Source: an uncultured Clostridia bacterium (GTDB taxonomy: Bacteria; Bacillota; Clostridia; Oscillospirales; Oscillospiraceae). From it: a stretch of DNA of 31,862 bases. Numbering within the stretch: the first letter of the stretch is position 1; the number at the start of each line of letters is the position of its first letter. The DNA is taken from positions 1 to 31,862 of the forward strand of contig CALZCW010000001.1 of NCBI GenBank assembly GCA_945635805.1, written 5' to 3'. The notes beneath the pieces were generated by a model. The model was not told the origin of the DNA, searched no databases, and saw only the letters and a list, made by a program, of their open reading frames with translations. Below are positions 5,394-13,701 of the stretch, one piece after another. Both the position numbers and the translations under genes were made by a program.

Positions 5394-7989
5394 GCATATG
5401 CCCAGCGGCCTTTTCCCGCATTTTGACAGCGCGTTGGAGCGCCGGCCCTTCTTTGTCAAAGCGGGAGATACGGTTCGGTTCGGCTGCCGGCTGGACGGAT
5501 CTAAAGCCGCTTCCGTCCGGTTGGAGATCACGGATGATCATGGAACCCGCTCTCTCCCCGGAACGTATCACAGCACCAACGACCGGGGCCAGCGCTATTT
5601 CAGTTTTACCCATTACATAAAACAGGATGAGAAAACCTTCACCTATCGTTTCGTCACATCAGACAATGAAGCCAGCAGAACCTATGAATGTCCCGTACTG
5701 CGGGAGCTCACGCTTTCCCCCGAACTGATAAAGCAGAGCGATGTGACAAACCTGATTTTCAGAACGGATACACAGGCGTATCGAATTGAGATTTCAAGCG
5801 CACCTTGTATCCGAATTATTTTATCATCTAATTTAACCGATAAAATATATGGAAAATATGACAAAATAGAACAATTAAGCTCAATATATGAGTTCAAAGA
5901 TCAAGGCGGCGCTTCCCTCTTCCGTCTTGGCACGGCATTGAAGGTGATGGTTGACGAAGAAGGCAACGCCTACAATCTTCGTCTGCATCTGGAATTCCCC
6001 GGCACTGCGGTATATGGCCTTGGAGAAAAATTCGATGCGGTGAATCAGGCCGGAAAAAAGCCCCTGAATTACGTGGTAGAACAGTTTTCCAACCAGCAGG
6101 ATAAAACCTATTTTCCAATTCCCTTTTTGTTCACGGATTCCGGCGTCAGCTTCCTGCAGAAAAACACCTACCCCTCCTCCTTTGATTTCACCGCGCCTGC
6201 GGGGGACGGCTGGGTTGGTATGGAGTTATTTGCGGTCTGCCCGAGAAGCGGCATACTCTATGAGGCGTCGGTCCACACCGGAACACCCGCGGAGCTGCTG
6301 GAAGCCTACGCCGGCGAAACCGGAAGAGCTGTTTTGCCTCCCAAGTGGGCCTTTGGTCCGTGGATGTCCTCCAACGGCTGGAACACCCAGAAGGAGACAC
6401 TGGAGCAGCTTCGGAAAATGAAGGAAACCGCAATTCCCGCCACCGTCATGGTGCTGGAGGCGTGGAGCGATGAGGAAACTTTCTACATCTGGAATGACGC
6501 AGAATACCGGCCCCGGAAGGATGGAGGGCCCCTCCGTTACAGCGATTTTACCTTTCCGGAGGGCGGAAAATGGCCCGATCCCAAGGCTTTCTGCGACACA
6601 CTGCGGGCCGACGGCGTGCGGCTGATCCTGTGGCAGATCCCGGTCATCAAATATGAAGCGGCGCCGCATGGGGAACAACTGGATCTCGATTGGGAATATG
6701 CACGTGAAAACGGACTGTGCCTGAAAAATGCGGATGGAAGCCCCTACCAGATCACGGAAATGTGGTTCGGCAATTCCATGATTCCCGATTTTACCAACCC
6801 GAAAACATGCGAATGGTGGTTCAACTGCCGCAGATATCTGGTGGAGGAGCTGGGTGTGTCGGGATTCAAAACCGACGGCGGTGAATTTCTTTTTGACCCG
6901 GACGTATATTTTGCGGACGGCCGCAGGGTCGCCGAGGCGCATAACGATTTCCCGAATCTGTATGAGGGTGCCTATCATGCGCTGCTGAAGGACAGCGGCG
7001 GTGTCACCTTCAGCCGGGCGGGCTACACTGGGGCGCAGCGCTTCCCGATCCACTGGGCCGGCGATCAGCTTTCCACGTTCTCCGAGCTGAAAGCACAATT
7101 GACAGCGGGTCTTTCTCTCGGACTGTCCGGTGTTCCCTTCTGGGGCTTTGATATCGGCGGTTTTGCGGGGGATTTCCCAACGACAGAGCTGTATCTGCGC
7201 AGCGCGGCCTTCGGCGCCTTCGCCCCGGTGATGCAGTTTCATTCCGAGCCGAGGGGCGGACAGTACTACATGGTGGAGCGGAATCACTGGAATAACGACC
7301 GCAGTCCGTGGAACATGGCGGAGGCCAATCGGGACGACAGGATCGTTCCTGTTTACAGGTTTTTTGCCAACCTTCGCATGAATCTGCTGCCCTATATCTG
7401 GCAGGAGGCGCGGCATTGCAGCGAGGCCTCCCGGCCCATGATGGCGCATCTTATATACGATTATCCGGAGGATGAATCGGTACGCGACATAGAGGACGCA
7501 TACATGTTCGGCCGGCAGCTCCTGGTTGCCCCCGTCGTTTCGGAAGGCGCATCCGGCCGCGACGTCTACCTGCCGGAAGGAAGCTGGTTCGATCTCTGGA
7601 CCGGAGAGGAATTTCGCGGAAAGCAGACGGTATTCTGCCCCTGTCCTCTGAACCGGATCCCTGTCTTTGTCCGCGGCGGCACGGCGATCCCTGTAAACAT
7701 GAACGCAAACTTGTGCATGGGTACTCCGGATATGGACGGCGCCGTGTCCAACAACCTTGAACGATACGAGAATCTCTGCTTCCTGCTTTACGGTGCGGAG
7801 GGGACGGGCGTGTTCCGGGATGAACTGGGCAACGATATGACGCTGACCTGGAACCGGGAAGAGGAAACCATCGGCGGCAGGCTCTCCTGTCCTGTCACCG
7901 TTTTCCGGCTGGATGGCCGCGACCACGGAGCTACCGATGGCAGCCTGTTTGGCAGAGCCGTCCGCGGCGTGAGAAAGGAGAAGCTATGA
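5383..7989 (+). CDS. Cytosolic glycoside hydrolase family 31 enzyme, KTDGGE type
   Basis: This 868-residue protein has no signal peptide. It has the GH31 order: N-terminal beta-sandwich (about 1-310, with the VYGLGEKFD motif), (beta/alpha)8 barrel (about 320-690) and C-terminal beta domains. The predicted nucleophile is Asp498 in FKTDGGE and the acid/base Asp561 in HWAGDQ; the conserved FWGFDIGGF follows. The KTD context resembles the YicI-type alpha-xylosidase branch (KTDFGE), not the WxDMNE of classical alpha-glucosidases, so activity could be alpha-glucosidase, alpha-xylosidase or alpha-galactosidase. The ATG at 5383 lies inside the end of lacI; an alternative ATG is five codons in. It is paralogous to the lipoprotein GH31 at 24597 and probably completes inside the cell what that enzyme begins outside. 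Confidence 0.9.
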   Translation: MTIKHMPSGLFPHFDSALERRPFFVKAGDTVRFGCRLDGSKAASVRLEITDDHGTRSLPGTYHSTNDRGQRYFSFTHYIKQDEKTFTYRFVTSDNEASRTYECPVLRELTLSPELIKQSDVTNLIFRTDTQAYRIEISSAPCIRIILSSNLTDKIYGKYDKIEQLSSIYEFKDQGGASLFRLGTALKVMVDEEGNAYNLRLHLEFPGTAVYGLGEKFDAVNQAGKKPLNYVVEQFSNQQDKTYFPIPFLFTDSGVSFLQKNTYPSSFDFTAPAGDGWVGMELFAVCPRSGILYEASVHTGTPAELLEAYAGETGRAVLPPKWAFGPWMSSNGWNTQKETLEQLRKMKETAIPATVMVLEAWSDEETFYIWNDAEYRPRKDGGPLRYSDFTFPEGGKWPDPKAFCDTLRADGVRLILWQIPVIKYEAAPHGEQLDLDWEYARENGLCLKNADGSPYQITEMWFGNSMIPDFTNPKTCEWWFNCRRYLVEELGVSGFKTDGGEFLFDPDVYFADGRRVAEAHNDFPNLYEGAYHALLKDSGGVTFSRAGYTGAQRFPIHWAGDQLSTFSELKAQLTAGLSLGLSGVPFWGFDIGGFAGDFPTTELYLRSAAFGAFAPVMQFHSEPRGGQYYMVERNHWNNDRSPWNMAEANRDDRIVPVYRFFANLRMNLLPYIWQEARHCSEASRPMMAHLIYDYPEDESVRDIEDAYMFGRQLLVAPVVSEGASGRDVYLPEGSWFDLWTGEEFRGKQTVFCPCPLNRIPVFVRGGTAIPVNMNANLCMGTPDMDGAVSNNLERYENLCFLLYGAEGTGVFRDELGNDMTLTWNREEETIGGRLSCPVTVFRLDGRDHGATDGSLFGRAVRGVRKEKL

Positions 7990-9797
7990 ACTACTATGTG
8001 ACCGGCAATGAGTATGTTTCCCTGCCTACGATTCGGGAGTCCGACGGCGCAATCGAGGGCCTGAGCTTCCTGCACATGGGAGCCAAGGGAATGATCGAGC
8101 TGTGCGGCAGCGGCGAAAAGCCCCTTTTGAAACCATTTCTGCAGGTCAATCAGAAGGAAATGCCGCTTGCGAATCTGAAATGGCATCGGATGCATCACTG
8201 GATTCCGACTTTTTCCGCAACCGCGGAAGAGATGGAGCTTGACGGGGTGATTCTGGCTCCCATCGATGAGCGCGGTTTTGGCTACCGCCTGCGGATCACA
8301 AATCACGGGCAGGAAGCAACGGTCCGTTTTGGCCTGCGCGGTGCATGGGTGGAAACAAAGCACTCCGTCAACGAAAGCAAACCGGTCGAGATCCGGAAAA
8401 ACCTCTATCCCAGCGGCTGGAACCACTGTCATGTGATGGATCTTCGACCCGCGCTTTCCCTGTTCGCCTTTGCGCCGATTTATACCGAGTGTCCCGACGA
8501 ATGCCCCATTCAATCCTCTTTTGAAAAACAGGGCGACGAGATTCACTACTGTCTGGAGCTTTCTGCGCCTGTCGCGCCGGAGGAAAGCCTGGAGATCTGC
8601 ATCTGGTTCGGGCTCGGATTTGAGGAAGTTGCAGCGGCAACCTCTGCCAAGGAAATGCTCCGTCAGGGTTTCGATGCGGAACTGGAAAAGACAGTCAACT
8701 GGCTGGCTGAGCGGGAGCGGTCAGTGGGAAGCCCCGCTCTGGACGAGATTCTCAACGTAAACCTGTTTTTCAGCTACTTCTTTGGCGGCGGAAAAACGCT
8801 GGACACGGAAGAATTCGTGCTGGTCACCTCCCGAAGCCCCCGATATTATGTCAGCGCGGCCTATTGGGATCGCGACAGCCTGCTTTGGAGCTTCCCGGCA
8901 ATTCTGCTGGCGGATCCGGAAACAGCGGAGGAAATGCTCCATTATGTATTCACCCGCCAGATCCGCAACGTCGGCATCCACAGCCGCTTTATTGACGGCA
9001 CCCTGCTGGAGCCGGGTTTCGAGATGGATGAGTTATGCGCGCCGGCAATCGCTCTGCTGCGTTATGTGGAGTATACCGGCAACACCGCACTCCTGCAGAA
9101 GCACTACATCAGAGACGGATTGCGCTGCATCCTGAAACGCCTTCAGAGCCGGCGTCATCCGGACGTGGCTTTGTACGAGACCTTTCTCCAGCCCACGGAC
9201 GACCTGCGGGTCTATCCGTATCTGACCTATGACAACGTGCTGGTCTGGTATACACTCCGGAAGCTGGCGCGCTATTATCCTGAATATGCCGGACTTGAAG
9301 CGGAAGCGGATAGAATCATGGCGGCAATCCATGAACACTGCGTCAAGGAAAAGGACGGCAAAAAAATGTTTGCCTGGTCTGTGGATCTGAAGGGCAACTG
9401 GGATATTTATGACGAGCCTCCCGGAAGTCTCCTGCTGCTGCCGCACTATGGCTTCTGCAGTCAGGATGACGAAATCTGGAGGCACACCACGGACGTCATC
9501 CGCAGGAAGGATTACCCCTACTCCTTTGCGGATTGCCCGATTGCGGAGATCGGCTGTCCACACGCTCCGCATCCATGGGTGCTGAGCATTGCGAACAGCC
9601 TGCTCTCCGGCAAACAGGAGGAGGCCGGAAAGCATCTGGCTCTTTGCAAGCTGGACAATGGAATTGCCTGCGAAAGCGTCGATGAATATACGGGAGAAAG
9701 CGCAACGGGAGAGGCGTTCGCCACCTGTGCCGGTTTTCTGGCCTATGCCATCGACTCTGCCTTCACAGGCAGAAAAAAGAAGGAGGTGGACACTTGA
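7986..9797 (+). CDS. Clan GH-L (alpha/alpha)6-barrel glycosidase, GH125-like
   Basis: This is a cytosolic 603-residue protein. Residues 1 to about 230 look like a beta-rich N-terminal domain; the rest reads as an (alpha/alpha)6 barrel. Motifs parallel those of GH125 exo-alpha-mannosidases: YWDRDSLLW, LQPTDD (Asp405/Asp406; GH125 has FRPSDD with the catalytic acid), DEPPGSLLLLPHYG (GH125 DDANVPSLLxLPYLG), and CESVDE with Glu563 at the place of the GH125 base in HESF. GH125 proteins are shorter (about 430) and lack the N-terminal domain, so this may be a separate GH125/GH15-related family. It starts at an ATG overlapping the GH31 stop (ATGA) after AAAGGAG and overlaps the next gene as TTGA. The substrate could be alpha-mannoside or alpha-glucoside. 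Confidence 0.65.
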   Translation: MNYYVTGNEYVSLPTIRESDGAIEGLSFLHMGAKGMIELCGSGEKPLLKPFLQVNQKEMPLANLKWHRMHHWIPTFSATAEEMELDGVILAPIDERGFGYRLRITNHGQEATVRFGLRGAWVETKHSVNESKPVEIRKNLYPSGWNHCHVMDLRPALSLFAFAPIYTECPDECPIQSSFEKQGDEIHYCLELSAPVAPEESLEICIWFGLGFEEVAAATSAKEMLRQGFDAELEKTVNWLAERERSVGSPALDEILNVNLFFSYFFGGGKTLDTEEFVLVTSRSPRYYVSAAYWDRDSLLWSFPAILLADPETAEEMLHYVFTRQIRNVGIHSRFIDGTLLEPGFEMDELCAPAIALLRYVEYTGNTALLQKHYIRDGLRCILKRLQSRRHPDVALYETFLQPTDDLRVYPYLTYDNVLVWYTLRKLARYYPEYAGLEAEADRIMAAIHEHCVKEKDGKKMFAWSVDLKGNWDIYDEPPGSLLLLPHYGFCSQDDEIWRHTTDVIRRKDYPYSFADCPIAEIGCPHAPHPWVLSIANSLLSGKQEEAGKHLALCKLDNGIACESVDEYTGESATGEAFATCAGFLAYAIDSAFTGRKKKEVDT

Positions 9798-11974
9798 GCG
9801 GATTGAGAATCACTCCATGGCGTATTGAAAGCCGGGATCTTGTCGGCCGCTCCTATCGGGAAAGCATTTTTTCTCTTGGAAACGGCTACATGGGTACCCG
9901 GGGCTACCGGCCGGATGAACGGGGAGAACATCCGGCCTGGCGTTCCACATTTCTGGCCGGCTTTTATGAATATGTAAAGCCCGGCATTACGGATCTGGTA
10001 AATCATCCGGATTTCTCGGGCATACAATTCCACCTGAACGGAATCGACAGCGAAGCGCATACGGTATCGGATTTCGTGCAAACGCTGGATCTGCGCTGCG
10101 GTCTGGCCGCATGGGAATACATACTGGAAGATCCGGCCGGAAACCGAACCCATGTGAAACAGGAGAAGTTTCTGAGTATGGCGGATCACCATACGGCTGC
10201 GATCCGCATCCGGCTGACGCCGCTCAACTGGAGCGGGCCGTTGGAGCTGTCCGGCGGGCTTGACGCGTCTGTGGAAAATCTGCCGGTCTCGGATGATCAG
10301 CTCACGGAGAATGTGGAGTTCGTAAAAATCTGGTCCGATGTACGGACGGAAGCCATTCCCGGCGGCGGCATTCTGACCGCAGAGACGGGAATCTCCCGCC
10401 GCCGGATCGCTCAGGTCTATCTTCTCAGCGGCGAAGGCAGCGGTGAAACCACGGCCGGCAGCAAAGGCATAACCACAACGCTCCGCGCACAGCTTGTCCG
10501 GGGAACGGCGTGGGCCTGCGAGAAGCGCGTCGCCGTAGCCTCCTTCCGGGACGGCGACCCTGAGGAGCTTGTCAGGAAAAAGGCCGAAGCACTTGGCTCG
10601 ACAACCTTTGACAGGCTTCTTGAGGAATCCACCGAAGCATGGGCAAAGCTTTGGGAAGCCTCGGATGTCCAGATCACCGGCAACGATGAGTGGCAGGGTG
10701 CCATCCGCTATAACATTTTCCAGCTCATGCAGGCGATGCCTTACGGCGACCCGTATGCCAGCATAGGCGCCAGAGGGCTGACCCATGGGCGCTATAAGGG
10801 CTGCTACTTTTGGGATACGGAAATATTCATGCTCCCCTTTTTTGCCTATACACAGCCCGATGCGGCAAGAACCCTGCTGGAATACCGCTATCACACGCTT
10901 CCGGATGCCGTGGAAAGCGCGGCCAGATTCTCAGCGAAAGGCGCCCGGTATTCCTGGATGTCCTCAGATACCGGCTTTGAGCAGTGCGGAACCTGGGATA
11001 CCGGCTGCTGCGAAATTCACATCACAGCGGACATCGCGTATGCCATCGGACAATATGCCGCGCTGACCGGAGACAAAGCGTTTATGCGGGACTGCGGCAC
11101 CGAGATGCTTCTGCAGACGGCACGGTACTGGGTAGACCGTTTCAACTATTCCGCTTCAGAGGACCGGTACCATCTTCTTTTTGTCAAGGGGCCGGATGAA
11201 TACTGCGGTGTGACGGTCGATGACTTTTACACGGTCAGCCTCGCAAGAGATCACCTGACACTGGCCGCTGCGTCCGTGCAGTGGATGCAGGAAGCATATC
11301 CGCAGGTATGGGAGGCTCTGGCGGATAAAACAGGCTTCCGGCCGGAGGAGAGCGAAAAGTGGCGCGATATCTCCGCAAAGGTCGTGCTCCGCTGCGACGG
11401 AAAAAACTCCCTCTGGAAGCAGGACGCAACCTTTGATCTGCTGGAGCCTCTGGATATTCAGGCCCATAAAGACGACGACGTGCCGCTTTACCACAAGATC
11501 GGCTTCGATCGTCTCCAGCGGTATCAGGTGCTGAAGCAGCCGGCTGTGCTGATGTACATGGCACTCTGTCCGGAAAAGTTCAGCAGGCAGGAAATTGAGG
11601 CCGCATGGGATTACTATGAGCCCAAAACCCTGCACGATTCCACCCTGAGCTTCGGAATTCACGCCTTGCTCGCCGCAAGGCTGGGCCGCGAAGAGCAGGC
11701 TGTCCGGTATTTTGAAAAATCTCTGTTTCTCGATCTGAAAAACGTCATGCAGAATACCGGCAAAGAAGGAATTCACACCGCCTCTCTTGGCGCCACATGG
11801 CAGGCTCTCGTCCTAGGCTTCGGCGGCCTGTCCGTAGATTCCGGCGCTCCGGCGGTTGAAAACCGTCTGCCGGCGGGGATAGAGGAAATGCGCTACCGGA
11901 TCCGTTATAAAGGCATCCCCTATCGGATTGTGCTCAGAAAAAACCGCGCTCCTGAGGTCATTCCCGAAGGTTGA
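9794..11974 (+). CDS. Glycoside hydrolase family 65 disaccharide phosphorylase
   Basis: The 726-residue protein has the standard GH65 plan: N-terminal beta-sandwich (about 1-265), linker helices, (alpha/alpha)6 barrel and a short C-terminal beta domain. It shows the YFWDTEIFMLPFF signature, the catalytic acid Glu469 in GPDEY, and late phosphate-site motifs (HDSTLSFGIH, and HTASLGATWQALVLGFGG). GH65 enzymes cleave alpha-glucosides such as maltose, trehalose, kojibiose or nigerose with phosphate, giving beta-glucose 1-phosphate. The beta-phosphoglucomutase needed for that product is encoded in this operon at 27302. GPDEYC with GVTVDD after it departs from the GPDEYH of maltose phosphorylases, so the acceptor may be unusual. 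The TTG start is fixed by AGGAGGTGG 5 bases upstream and overlaps the previous stop (TTGA). Confidence 0.92.
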   Translation: MSGLRITPWRIESRDLVGRSYRESIFSLGNGYMGTRGYRPDERGEHPAWRSTFLAGFYEYVKPGITDLVNHPDFSGIQFHLNGIDSEAHTVSDFVQTLDLRCGLAAWEYILEDPAGNRTHVKQEKFLSMADHHTAAIRIRLTPLNWSGPLELSGGLDASVENLPVSDDQLTENVEFVKIWSDVRTEAIPGGGILTAETGISRRRIAQVYLLSGEGSGETTAGSKGITTTLRAQLVRGTAWACEKRVAVASFRDGDPEELVRKKAEALGSTTFDRLLEESTEAWAKLWEASDVQITGNDEWQGAIRYNIFQLMQAMPYGDPYASIGARGLTHGRYKGCYFWDTEIFMLPFFAYTQPDAARTLLEYRYHTLPDAVESAARFSAKGARYSWMSSDTGFEQCGTWDTGCCEIHITADIAYAIGQYAALTGDKAFMRDCGTEMLLQTARYWVDRFNYSASEDRYHLLFVKGPDEYCGVTVDDFYTVSLARDHLTLAAASVQWMQEAYPQVWEALADKTGFRPEESEKWRDISAKVVLRCDGKNSLWKQDATFDLLEPLDIQAHKDDDVPLYHKIGFDRLQRYQVLKQPAVLMYMALCPEKFSRQEIEAAWDYYEPKTLHDSTLSFGIHALLAARLGREEQAVRYFEKSLFLDLKNVMQNTGKEGIHTASLGATWQALVLGFGGLSVDSGAPAVENRLPAGIEEMRYRIRYKGIPYRIVLRKNRAPEVIPEG

Positions 11975-12007
11975 CCGCTATCGTTTCTTTGTCATTAACC
12001 CCTTTTG

Positions 12008-12055
12008 CCCCGCAGGCGGCATCCGGCCCGGGAAACGGATGTCTGTCCGCCGGAT
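12008..12055 (+). other. Imperfect stem-loop before the solute-binding protein gene
   Basis: In the 129-base gap after GH65, GGCGGCATCCG can pair with CGGATG and then, after a 5-base bulge, with CCGCC. No U-tract follows. It may be an mRNA-processing or stabilising structure separating enzyme and binding-protein expression. No promoter is obvious in the gap. Confidence 0.3.
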
Positions 12056-12103
12056 AAGACCGGAGGGGTTGATAATAAAATCTAAAAAATGGAGGAAAAC
12101 GTA

Positions 12104-13612
12104 ATGAAGAACTGGAAATCCCTGTTAGCACTGTTTCTGGCCCTGATTCTTGCTGTCGGTGTTCTGGCGGGCTGCCAGACAACGTCCCAGCCCGACGACA
12201 CAAAGGCCAGCGACAATCCCTCGGACCCCAAGACGTCCGACACTCCGTCCACTGCTCCGGAGGACGATGTGTATCAGATGAAAGGCTCTGTTACCATCGC
12301 ATATCCGGAAGCGGAAATCGCGGAGATTCAGCCTGTCCTTGAGGCTTTCCGCGCGCAGTATCCCAACATTGAAGTCGTGGAAGAGCCCTTCCCCGGCTCC
12401 ACCGGCGGTGCATTCAACGAGTACCTGACGCAGAAAGCCGCCGCCAACAGCATGCCCGATCTCATGTGGCTGGACTGGAACGATTTCGCGCCGGAGGTCG
12501 CCAGCGGCTTCGTCATGCCTCTGGATGAGTATTTCGACGCGGATCCGGAAGCGGCCTATGTTCCCAGCGGCATGACCGACCCCTATGTTTACGGCGGAAA
12601 GCTGTATGCCCTGCCCTGCCAGATGAACGCCATGGGTATCACCATTAATCTGGATATGCTGGAGGCGCTGAACATTGAAAAGCCCGGCTATGACTGGACG
12701 GTGGATGAGTTCATCGACATCTGCAAGAAGGCGATCACTGCCGACACCTGTGCCGCAGCCACCCTCGAGGACTGGGATCAGGTCTACTCCGCGCAGGCAG
12801 AAGGCCTGTTCTATCCGGCATACGATTATGTGAATCAATCCTTTGACTTTACCAACAAGTGGGTTCCCGCCATGAATCAGCTCGCCGAGCTGCGGGCGAT
12901 CCCCGGCCTGGAGGCATGGTCGATGCGCTTCCCCAAGAATGAGGACGGCACCACCTCCATGGATTCCGAGTATGTCGCGAAATTCGGCGAAGCCGGCAAG
13001 GACGACAACCACTACACCTTCAAAAACGGCATGGCTCTGCTGTGCACCAACGCCACCTGGAACGACAACTGGATGCGTGCCGAGTGCCAGGTCAACTGGG
13101 ATTACTGGCCCTATCCGCGTGTGGATGAGAACACCCCCACCTACACCCCCATTCATGTGGACTGCGCCTACCTCACCAGCACCTGCGCCGACCCGGATGC
13201 AGCCTTCCAGCTTCTGAAATGGCTGACCTACGGCGTTGAGGGCAATATGCAGCGGCTGGATATCTTCGCGGCCCGTGTCGACGGTCAGACTGCCGGCGAA
13301 GACACCAAGCTCATCAAGACCTGGTTTATTCCCTGCACCCAGCATCCCGATGTTCTTGCGAAGTTTGAGCAGGCTCCCAATGTCAGCGAAGGTCTGATGG
13401 CTCTTTACAAGAGTCTGGAACACTCCATGCGCGGCGACATCAATAAGATTATCCCCGGCTACAACAACATCTTCAACGACGAAGTCTGGTCCATGCTCAA
13501 CTCCGTCCGCGAAGGCAAGGCCAATGCCGCCGATGTGGCCGGCCAGATCGACTCCATCGTCAACGCGGCGCTCCAGGAGCAGCTTAAAATCTTCAACGAA
13601 AAAGTAAGCTGA
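12104..13612 (+). CDS. Sugar ABC transporter solute-binding lipoprotein
   Basis: From the ATG at 12104 (GGAGG 8 bases upstream) the protein is 502 residues. It begins with a lipoprotein signal whose lipobox LAGC puts the lipidated Cys at 24, followed by a Ser/Thr/Asp/Pro-rich tether to about 55. The mature part is a family 1 extracellular solute-binding protein (VTIAYPE, then VLEAFRAQYPNIEVVEEPF, PDLMWLDWND, YGGKLYALPCQMNAMGI, and DPDAAFQLLKWLTYG near the end). Aromatic residues are abundant, as expected for sugar contacts. It captures the oligosaccharide outside the membrane. Its permeases are not adjacent but follow in two pairs. A very stable hairpin follows its stop codon. Confidence 0.9.
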   Translation: MKNWKSLLALFLALILAVGVLAGCQTTSQPDDTKASDNPSDPKTSDTPSTAPEDDVYQMKGSVTIAYPEAEIAEIQPVLEAFRAQYPNIEVVEEPFPGSTGGAFNEYLTQKAAANSMPDLMWLDWNDFAPEVASGFVMPLDEYFDADPEAAYVPSGMTDPYVYGGKLYALPCQMNAMGITINLDMLEALNIEKPGYDWTVDEFIDICKKAITADTCAAATLEDWDQVYSAQAEGLFYPAYDYVNQSFDFTNKWVPAMNQLAELRAIPGLEAWSMRFPKNEDGTTSMDSEYVAKFGEAGKDDNHYTFKNGMALLCTNATWNDNWMRAECQVNWDYWPYPRVDENTPTYTPIHVDCAYLTSTCADPDAAFQLLKWLTYGVEGNMQRLDIFAARVDGQTAGEDTKLIKTWFIPCTQHPDVLAKFEQAPNVSEGLMALYKSLEHSMRGDINKIIPGYNNIFNDEVWSMLNSVREGKANAADVAGQIDSIVNAALQEQLKIFNEKVS

Positions 13613-13635
13613 ACACTGTCTTTCACCATTCAAAA

Positions 13636-13671
13636 CCCGCACGGCAGCCGGTCACCCGGCTGCCGTGCGGG
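13636..13671 (+). other. Very stable intercistronic stem-loop after the binding-protein gene
   Basis: A perfect 16-base-pair GC-rich stem (13636-13651 with 13656-13671) has a TCAC loop and lies 23 bases after the stop codon. A second small hairpin (13671-13676 with 13680-13685) abuts it. There is no U-tract, so it is more likely an mRNA 3'-end stabiliser or attenuator that keeps binding-protein mRNA above permease mRNA, as between malE and malF. It may also slow read-through. Confidence 0.65.
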
Positions 13672-13701
13672 GATACCCAGTATCCGGGGAGGTTCGCATC
13701 T

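Noticed and set aside
6226..7926. 566-codon antisense frame across the cytosolic GH31 gene
   Set aside because: It is a shadow of the real gene; the composition (many Arg, His, Pro, Gln) is typical of antisense translation.
12125..13642. 505-codon open frame antisense to the binding-protein gene
   Set aside because: It has no ribosome site or recognisable motif, while the plus strand encodes a clear lipoprotein. Long antisense frames are expected from the GC-rich third positions here.
13636..13685. Rho-independent terminator after the binding-protein gene
   Set aside because: No U-tract follows either hairpin, and the next gene, whose ribosome site abuts the second hairpin, has no promoter that I can see.
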